The notes under the pieces are model-generated. The model was not told the origin of the DNA. It did not search any database and was given only the letters and a program-made list of their open reading frames with translations. From Planctomycetota bacterium (GTDB lineage: Bacteria > Planctomycetota > Planctomycetia > Pirellulales > Thermoguttaceae), in NCBI GenBank assembly GCA_025356915.1, contig JANXQG010000088.1:1-10511 (forward strand): a DNA stretch of 10,511 bases, read 5' to 3'. This document shows, one piece after another, positions 5,342 through 10,511 of this stretch. The position numbers were made by a program, and so were the translations under genes. How positions within the stretch are numbered: position 1 is the first letter of the stretch; every line of letters begins with the position of its first letter.

Positions 5342-7480
5342 TTGAAAGGCATCGTGAACCGACTTACCAAGGCAGCATTGCGCCCGATCATCGCAGGCAT
5401 GGTCATTTTACTGCTCGCGGCGAATCTCCCGGCTTGGGAACCCAATGCCGGAGACATGGAAGCCGCCGTCAGCGAGTCCGATTTTTCCAAGTACTTTGGT
5501 AACCTCACCACCTGGCTGAATCAGAAAGTTCCGGCCGACGCCAACAGCATACCCCAGGCCGCAGTGATCTCCCTGCTTAAGGATCCGGCCGTCGCAGACG
5601 CCTTGGCCCAACGTCAGTTCATTGCGAAAGTCGGCCTCGACAGGCTGAGTGCGTTTGCAAAAAATGACCAAGCCAACAGGCCTTTCTTGATCTGGCTTCT
5701 GAAAAACAGACAGGCTCTGGAACTCTATTTGGAAGGCGCAACGCCCTGTAAACTTTCGGCCAGAGAGGACAACAGTTGGTCGCTTTCTCCTGGAGCATTG
5801 CAGATTTGGAAAAAGATCTATTATGCCGATCCTGACTCCAGACAAGGCATCTATCTGCGGCTGGCCATGGCAACGGCACTTCATCCGCCTGGTACCGGCG
5901 CCCCAGGCTCTGGTCAACAGAAGATTCCCAGCGAACCCGTCGTTCGCTACAAGCATTTCAAGACCGCCCACGCAAATAAGGAGTTGCTTCCCAGTTTCGA
6001 CAAGCTTACCGTTTGGGACTATCAATTTGTCGTGTCTTCCGGCGCGTCCGAGGCGGATCTGACCTGGGGACGGGAAATGGTCAGAACCTGGAACCCCAGT
6101 TTCCTGAAAAACGAGAGAGTCGTTGAAACGACCTCCTCGATGTGGCGACGGAACTCACCGGTCCCGCATACGGACTTCAAAGCCGTACTGGACGGCGGTG
6201 GGAAATGCGGCCCTAGGTCGTCGTGGTCCGTATTTATCTGCCAGGCATTTGGCATTCCGGCGATCGGCGTAGGCCAACCCCGCCATGCGTGCGTGGCTTA
6301 TAAATCGCTCGATGGCAGTTGGCAGGTGGCTTATGGCAAAGGCTGGAACGCCTCGCGACTCGATGGCATGTCGGGCCCTGAATTCGTTGCAGGAGTGGAA
6401 TCGCGATCCTTTGCTCGCGCATTCTCGCAGGTCGAACATCTGCGTTGGCTGGCATCCGCGCTTTCCGCAAAGCCACAAGCTGCCGCCATCATGCATATCG
6501 CCGCTGGTATTTCCAAGTCAACGCCCACCATCAAGAGAAATCTCGATGCGTCGGAAAAGGCGGACGAGATGGACGCAGATCCAGGTGCCAAGGCAGTCGC
6601 AAAAACCGGCCCAGCCAATCGGCAGGCAGACGCCAAGGCGGCAACCAAACCGGAAACGCCAATCCAAGTGGCGCCGGGGGTGATCCACGTCGAGGGAGCG
6701 GATTTCGCAGAAACTGGCGGCATCACGGTCTGGGGAGGCGAGCCGCGCATCACGGTGCTCGATTCCTACATCGGCGGTAAGCAATTGCTCTTTCAGCAGG
6801 GCATGGCGTCGTGTTGGGTAGGCTATAAGGTCAATGTCCCCGAGACCGGGATTTATGAGATGGTTGCGAACGTGGCAACCATCAATCGTGGTCAGAGTTT
6901 GTTTGTCCGATCCTTTGGAGCCATGGCCCAGGTCAAGCAGGCCAAGGCTTCCTCCGTATGGAGGGGACAGGTCAAAAATCTTGGTCCCCAGTTTGCCGTG
7001 GATAACAATCCGAGTACGCGGTGGGCCGTCAATTTCGGTGTTGATAAAGCCTGGATCGAACTCGATTTGGGCAAGCCCACTCCGATCAGTACAGTTATGA
7101 TCGATGAACGTGCTTATGAAAAAGTGTCGAAGTTCCGGTTGGACTATAAAGCCGGCGATGAATGGAAAACCATTCTTGAAGGTACAACGATCGGCGCCCT
7201 TTATGCCAAGGATTTCCCGCAAGTGACCGCACAATATGTTCGTTTGAGTACGCTGGATTGCAGCGGAGCGACCGGAGGACCGACATTCTGGGAATTCAGC
7301 GTGGGCACAGTCCAGGATGGTCATGCATGGATAGACCTCCCCTGGACGGCCGGTTTGTGGCAGACAACCAAGCCGGTCGATATCAGACTGGTCAAGGGAT
7401 CGCAAATGGTCTGGATTTTCGCGCCCTACCAAAGAGGTGTGGCATTCAAGTCGTTTGAATTGAAGCCCAAAGACAAATGA
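5342..7480 (+). CDS. Exported transglutaminase-like protein with CBM6-like domain split by an F5/8 type C domain
   Basis: The frame opens at TTG 5342 (712 residues). GTG 5354, four nt after GAAAGG, is a likely true start; ATG 5399 would cut into the signal peptide. A basic stretch, then IIAGMVILLLAANLPA, forms an export signal. A helical region follows. Around 285-336 is a transglutaminase-like core: GGGKCGPRSS with nucleophile C289, and QPRHACVAY with H315. The usual DPT aspartate after the next tryptophan is not evident; the text reads SWQVAYGKGWN. A charged Ala/Lys/Asp linker covers about 393-445. A CBM6-like sandwich begins near 445 (VIHVEGADF, VGYKVNVPETGIYEMVANVA) and is interrupted near 530-650 by a discoidin/CBM32-type domain (FAVDNNPSTRWA, WIELDLGKPTPISTVMI, QYVRLSTLD). 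It then finishes with LPWTAGLWQTTKPVDIRLVKG and VAFKSFEL. Likely role: envelope or extracellular glycan-binding protein with cysteine-peptidase or transglutaminase fold; activity unproven. It stands alone after the structured-RNA interval. Confidence 0.75.
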   Translation: MKGIVNRLTKAALRPIIAGMVILLLAANLPAWEPNAGDMEAAVSESDFSKYFGNLTTWLNQKVPADANSIPQAAVISLLKDPAVADALAQRQFIAKVGLDRLSAFAKNDQANRPFLIWLLKNRQALELYLEGATPCKLSAREDNSWSLSPGALQIWKKIYYADPDSRQGIYLRLAMATALHPPGTGAPGSGQQKIPSEPVVRYKHFKTAHANKELLPSFDKLTVWDYQFVVSSGASEADLTWGREMVRTWNPSFLKNERVVETTSSMWRRNSPVPHTDFKAVLDGGGKCGPRSSWSVFICQAFGIPAIGVGQPRHACVAYKSLDGSWQVAYGKGWNASRLDGMSGPEFVAGVESRSFARAFSQVEHLRWLASALSAKPQAAAIMHIAAGISKSTPTIKRNLDASEKADEMDADPGAKAVAKTGPANRQADAKAATKPETPIQVAPGVIHVEGADFAETGGITVWGGEPRITVLDSYIGGKQLLFQQGMASCWVGYKVNVPETGIYEMVANVATINRGQSLFVRSFGAMAQVKQAKASSVWRGQVKNLGPQFAVDNNPSTRWAVNFGVDKAWIELDLGKPTPISTVMIDERAYEKVSKFRLDYKAGDEWKTILEGTTIGALYAKDFPQVTAQYVRLSTLDCSGATGGPTFWEFSVGTVQDGHAWIDLPWTAGLWQTTKPVDIRLVKGSQMVWIFAPYQRGVAFKSFELKPKDK

Positions 7481-7589
7481 GTGGCGATTGATGGATCAGC
7501 ATTTTCCGACCTTCCAGCATGTCCATGACGAGCGTAATTAGGCCAAGTACGGATTCTGGCGGCCGGTTAACTGCAATAGGGAGACTTCG

Positions 7590-8933
7590 ATGGCACAACT
7601 CGGTAAGACGCTATTTGCTACAACACTGGCGCTGATGGTTGCTTCAGCGGCGGTTACCTCGGCGGTTCGTGCCAGCGATTGGCCGCATTGGCGTGGGCCG
7701 TTCTTCAATGGTTCCAGCGATGAACAGAATCTACCGTCGCAGTGGAGCACCAGCGAGAATATCGCCTGGAGTGCCGATCTAGCCGACGGCGCCGCCGCCA
7801 CGCCGATCGTGTGCGGAGACTGCGTCTTTTTGTCCGGCGCTGACGCAGCCAAAAATACCCTTCAGGCCGCGTGCTTTGATCGCCGCAACGGCAAACTGCT
7901 CTGGCAGCACGACGTGGCCCAGGGAATCCAAAAAGACAGTCGCAGCAATTACGCATCTCCCTCGCCAGTGGCCGATGGCAAGCTAGTGGTCTTCTTCTAC
8001 GGCAATGGTGATCTGGTGTGCTATAACTTGGACGGCAGCACGCGATGGAGACGCAATATTCAAAAGGACTACGGGCCGTTCGCCTGTCTATGGACCTTCA
8101 GCAGCAGTCCTACCCTCTACGACGGCAAGTTGTACCTGCCCGTCTTGCAGCGCGACGTGGCAGTCGGTAAGTATGGTTTGACGGATCGCGAGAATCAGTC
8201 GTATCTGCTGGCCATCGATCCCAAAAGCGGCAAGACCCTCTGGCGGCAGATTCGCTCCAGCCAGGCCGTGGGTGAATCGCGGGAGTCGTTTGCCACCGCC
8301 ATTCCTTTCGAGCACAAGAGACAGAAACAGTTGCTCGTTGCCGGCGGCGACGTGCTGAGCAGTCACGATCCTGCCGACGGCCATGAATTGTGGCGCGGCG
8401 GCGATTACAATTCGGCCCGCGTGAATCATTGGCGGCTGGTGCCTTCGCCCGTCGCCGGCGATGGGATCGCGCTGGTCTGCGCTCCCAAGCGCGAGCCGCT
8501 GTATGCCGTTGCGGCCGACGGAGGCACAACCGGCGGTCAGCACGCCAATGTTTGGGTTAGCCGCGACGTGAGGGAACTCAGTTCCGACGTGCCCTCTCCC
8601 GCCTTCTATGACGGCGATTTCTTCGTGCTTAGCGACGTGTGCAAGAGCCTGTCACGCGTCGAGCCGCGGAGCGGCAAGCTGAAGTGGAGCGTCAAAACGC
8701 CTGGCGGTGTCAAATACGAGGCTTCGCCGCTGGTGGCCGACGGAAAGATCTACCTAATCAATTTCAACGGACAGGTTGCGATCTTCAGCGCTGCCAACGG
8801 CAGTTTGCTACGCGGGATCTCCATGGAAGAGACAACCGACCACGAACTGATTCGGGCCTCGATCAGCGCCGCCCATGGCCAACTGTTCATCCGCACCACG
8901 CACAAATTGTATTGCGTGGGGAAAGGTAGTTGA
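7590..8933 (+). CDS. Secreted PQQ-like beta-propeller repeat protein
   Basis: The 447-residue protein starts at ATG 7590 with AGGGAG at 7578-7583, six nt upstream. A signal peptide covers about residues 1-28 (KTLFATTLALMVASAAVTSAVRA, cleavage before SDW). The mature protein opens with DWPHWRGP, the usual beginning of planctomycete PQQ-like propellers. About seven blade motifs of the form D...G...W recur near residues 96-105 (FDRRNGKLLW), 145-152, 208-218 (AIDPKSGKTLW), 258-268, 305-322, 356-366 (VEPRSGKLKW) and 397-408, alternating with SPSPVADGKLVV-like strands. The fold resembles BamB and the propeller of PQQ dehydrogenases, but no catalytic or calcium-binding residues of the dehydrogenases, no heme motif and no lipobox are seen. 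A binding or scaffold role in the periplasm is most likely. Its partner is unknown. The 109-nt gap upstream contains no clear terminator, and cotranscription with the preceding gene is possible. Confidence 0.85.
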   Translation: MAQLGKTLFATTLALMVASAAVTSAVRASDWPHWRGPFFNGSSDEQNLPSQWSTSENIAWSADLADGAAATPIVCGDCVFLSGADAAKNTLQAACFDRRNGKLLWQHDVAQGIQKDSRSNYASPSPVADGKLVVFFYGNGDLVCYNLDGSTRWRRNIQKDYGPFACLWTFSSSPTLYDGKLYLPVLQRDVAVGKYGLTDRENQSYLLAIDPKSGKTLWRQIRSSQAVGESRESFATAIPFEHKRQKQLLVAGGDVLSSHDPADGHELWRGGDYNSARVNHWRLVPSPVAGDGIALVCAPKREPLYAVAADGGTTGGQHANVWVSRDVRELSSDVPSPAFYDGDFFVLSDVCKSLSRVEPRSGKLKWSVKTPGGVKYEASPLVADGKIYLINFNGQVAIFSAANGSLLRGISMEETTDHELIRASISAAHGQLFIRTTHKLYCVGKGS

Positions 8934-8987
8934 GCAAGTCCTTCGTGTTGGCTCCAAGGCCAAAATTGTTTGTGGTTTCTCAAGTGA

Positions 8988-9369
8988 GGTTGTGTTTATG
9001 CTGAAAGAGCGAGTCCTGGTTTCGTGGATTGGATTCTGAAGCTCGATGGTGACGGCCACGTCGCCGGTGCCCTGCAAGAGCATAAACGGCTGGTCATGTC
9101 CCTGCTAGACGACGAGTACCTTGAGCGGATTCTTCTGGCAGGAGCCGTCCGACATCCGGGCCAAGCAATCGCGGAAGGCTGCGTACAACGCCCAGACATG
9201 GTACATTGAGAATCGCTGGACGATGGTGCTTGACGAGATTCTGGCCCGCATCTACATCATGCGATGCCAACTCGTCCACGGGGCGGCCACCTACATGGAT
9301 TTGACGGACATTGATGGCGATACGAAGGATATGAAAGCCGAGTGGTCGATTAAGGACTTCGCCCGGTAA
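8988..9369 (+). pseudogene. Frameshifted relic of a HEPN-like protein
   Basis: Two overlapping reading frames together spell one protein fragment. Frame 3, open from 8988, gives FVDWILKLDGDGHVAGALQ, then LLDDEYLERIL. From about 9145 the coding sense moves to frame 1, giving SDIRAKQSRKAAYNAQTWYI, then MVLDEILARIYIMRCQLVHG. RCQLVH (R at 9262, H at 9277) fits the Rx4-6H motif of HEPN domains, and the sequence reminds me of the conserved core of hypothetical HEPN proteins of roughly 200-250 residues. HEPN proteins are often RNases in defence or toxin systems. The change between frames near 9140-9150, the lack of a clear start with ribosome-binding site, and the abrupt, unfamiliar C-terminus after HGAATY all point to a gene remnant truncated at both ends. 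If a functional copy once existed, it was not paired with a visible partner here. The family call is by recall. Confidence 0.5.
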
Positions 9370-9525
9370 CCGCCAGTCGCTCTCGATCCGTGGTAAAGCT
9401 TGCTGAGGCCCCTCTTTTCACGAACTACAACGGGGTCGGGCCGGCACTATACACTTTAAAACATCGCAATCCCCTGCGGATAATCAATTTGTTTTTAGCT
9501 GACAAGCACGAGGGAACCTTTAACC

Positions 9526-10239
9526 ATGATGAAACGTAGTCTATTTGACGTGTTCGAGTGGCTGGGGCGGCATGAGTTCATGGTGTTGCTGGCGGTGCTT
9601 ATCATCGTGGCGGGCACATGGGGGTTCATCGCTCTGGCCGACGTCGTACTCGAAGGGAGAACGCAGTCTTTTGATGAGTCGATTCTCCGTGCCTTGCGGC
9701 GGCCCAATAGCCCCGCGATACCGATCGGTCCCGACTGGATGGCCGAGGTGGGGCGCGATTTGACCGCGGTAGGCGGTGTCGCCGTATTGATCTTGGCGAC
9801 CTTGGCGGTGGCCGGCTTTCTCCTTCTGGACCGCAAGTACGCCGCCATGGGGTTCGTGCTGGCTGCCGTGGCCAGTGGGTTGATACTCAGTTCGCTCTTG
9901 AAAGCCAGCTTCGCACGTCCACGGCCGGAGGTTGTGCCGCACCTTTCCCAGGTCTATACCAGCAGCTTCCCTAGCGGGCACTCGATGATGTCGGCCATCG
10001 TCTATCTGACCCTCGGAGCCCTGCTGGCACGGATGGTCGTCCGGCGTTCGCTCAAGGTCTACTGCCTCGCGGTGGCCTTTATTCTGACGGGACTGGTCGG
10101 TTGCAGTCGTGTCTACATGGGCGTCCATTACCCTACCGATGTCCTGGCGGGATGGACTGCCGGCCTGGTTTGGGCCACCCTCTGCTGGCTCGTGGCCCGG
10201 AAACTGCAACACAGTGGTACGATCGAGAAACATCTTTGA
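9526..10239 (+). CDS. PAP2-family integral membrane phosphatase
   Basis: The 237-residue protein carries the full three-part signature of the PAP2 (phosphatidic acid phosphatase type 2) superfamily. K126-x6-R133-P134 (KASFARPRP) is motif one, S147-F-P-S-G-H152 is motif two, and S194-R195-x5-H201-x3-D205 (SRVYMGVHYPTD) is motif three, with H201 as the expected nucleophile and H152 as the acid. About six hydrophobic segments are visible, near residues 17-41, 81-101, 105-125, 153-171, 178-194 and 207-224. Relatives dephosphorylate lipid substrates such as undecaprenyl pyrophosphate or phosphatidic acid and phosphatidylglycerophosphate; the substrate here cannot be told from sequence. ATG 9526 has AGGGA at 9511-9515, 10 nt upstream; ATG 9529 is an alternative start. 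The 156-nt upstream gap is relatively AT-rich in its second half (TATACACTTTAAAAC, TTTGTTTTTAG) and probably holds the promoter, but no clear -35/-10 pair is assigned. The gene ends 2 nt before a 10-bp inverted repeat. Confidence 0.92.
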   Translation: MMKRSLFDVFEWLGRHEFMVLLAVLIIVAGTWGFIALADVVLEGRTQSFDESILRALRRPNSPAIPIGPDWMAEVGRDLTAVGGVAVLILATLAVAGFLLLDRKYAAMGFVLAAVASGLILSSLLKASFARPRPEVVPHLSQVYTSSFPSGHSMMSAIVYLTLGALLARMVVRRSLKVYCLAVAFILTGLVGCSRVYMGVHYPTDVLAGWTAGLVWATLCWLVARKLQHSGTIEKHL

Positions 10240-10241
10240 AG

Positions 10242-10293
10242 ATTGCGGCCCCGTAGGCAATATGGGCTGGCACTGGCCATGATGGGCCGCAAT
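10242..10293 (+). repeat. Ten-bp perfect inverted repeat between the PAP2 gene and the RAYT remnant
   Basis: ATTGCGGCCC (10242-10251) is repeated inverted as GGGCCGCAAT (10284-10293), with a 32-nt loop that contains a smaller TGGC-ACTG-GCCA hairpin (10268-10279). It starts just after the PAP2 stop codon and could end that transcript, although no U-run follows. It sits immediately upstream of a decayed REP-associated tyrosine transposase, so it may equally be a REP-like palindrome or transposon end. Only one copy is present in this window. Confidence 0.5.
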
Positions 10294-10351
10294 TCCCGGC
10301 CTTTTCCAAGAATCAACCCGCACAGGCTACTCGCCTGAGGCAAGGAAGTCT

Positions 10352-10511
10352 GACGTTACGCAACGGGGCAACCGCCGACAGCGGACGTTCTTCAACGACG
10401 GAGACTACGCGGCCTACTTGGAATTGATGGCCGAGTGGTACCGCGAAGAGGGGGTGGCAATTTGGAGTTATTGCCCAGAGATATACGCCAGCACGGTCGC
10501 ACTGGCCGGCC
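10352..10511 (+). pseudogene. REP-associated tyrosine transposase (RAYT / Y1 transposase) fragment
   Basis: The frame reads DVTQRGNRRQRTFFNDGDYA, then YLELMAEW, and WSYC, which is the N-terminal quarter of a RAYT, an IS200-like Y1 HUH transposase that acts on REP palindromes as single-stranded DNA. It appears dead. The frame opens after a TGA at 10280, but no ATG, GTG or TTG lies between it and VTQRGN, where functional relatives have about 15 residues beginning with Met. After WSYC, where family members continue LMPNHVH with the metal-binding HUH motif, the sequence reads PEIYASTVALAG, and no frame shows NHVH before the window ends. The catalytic tyrosine region would lie outside the window. 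Identity of the family is well supported by the VTQRGNR signature; loss of function is inferred from the missing start and HUH motif. Confidence 0.7.

Noticed and set aside
5245..5502. GTG-initiated 85-codon frame as a full gene
   Set aside because: Apart from a few residues that may be an IscB relic, it has no recognisable content and overlaps the exported protein gene in another frame.
6518..7432. Minus-strand open frame of 304 codons inside the transglutaminase-like gene
   Set aside because: Long but antisense to a clear signal-peptide and domain-containing protein; its translation has no recognisable family.
9541..10323. Minus-strand open frame of 260 codons opposite the PAP2 gene
   Set aside because: All three PAP2 signature motifs are on the plus strand; the antisense product has no domain or hydrophobic pattern.

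Overview
The window reads as a GC-rich chromosomal segment from a planctomycete-like bacterium (Planctomycetota, perhaps Pirellulales). The lineage is inferred from the protein repertoire, not from a marker gene: a secreted PQQ-type beta-propeller protein opening with a 'DWPHWRGP' motif, a secreted transglutaminase-like protein with carbohydrate-binding domains, a very large TPR protein with an N-terminal CxC...CxC knuckle, and decayed mobile-element fragments between unrelated genes. No rRNA, tRNA or CRISPR array is visible.

Layout. (1) 1-1508: 3' part of a GH78-like alpha-L-rhamnosidase gene, cut by the window edge and broken by a frame switch near 100-140. (2) 1535-2029, minus strand: a YgiT/MqsA-type zinc-finger plus XRE-HTH regulator with no toxin gene beside it. 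(3) 2144-5011: a 955-residue TPR protein, divergent from the regulator; a small palindrome lies between them. (4) 5012-5341: an interval with no convincing complete gene but dense RNA-like structure. Two GC hairpins are followed by about 180 nt that resemble the HEARO/omega-RNA class of IscB elements, then at most a few codons of a possible IscB start. No IscB gene follows. (5) about 5342-7480: exported transglutaminase-like protein whose CBM6-like domain is split by an inserted F5/8 type C (discoidin) domain. (6) 7590-8933: exported PQQ-like beta-propeller protein. (7) 8988-9369: frameshifted relic of a HEPN-like protein. (8) 9526-10239: membrane PAP2-family phosphatase. (9) 10242-10511: a 10-bp inverted repeat followed by a decayed REP-associated tyrosine transposase (RAYT/Y1) fragment.

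The genes do not look like one pathway. The rhamnosidase, the carbohydrate-binding transglutaminase-like protein and the propeller protein fit the polysaccharide-processing, secretory lifestyle of planctomycetes. The intervening material (orphan antitoxin-like regulator, omega-RNA-like relic, broken HEPN gene, RAYT remnant) marks accessory DNA in several stages of decay. The most interesting element is the candidate orphan HEARO/omega-RNA at 5064-5244.
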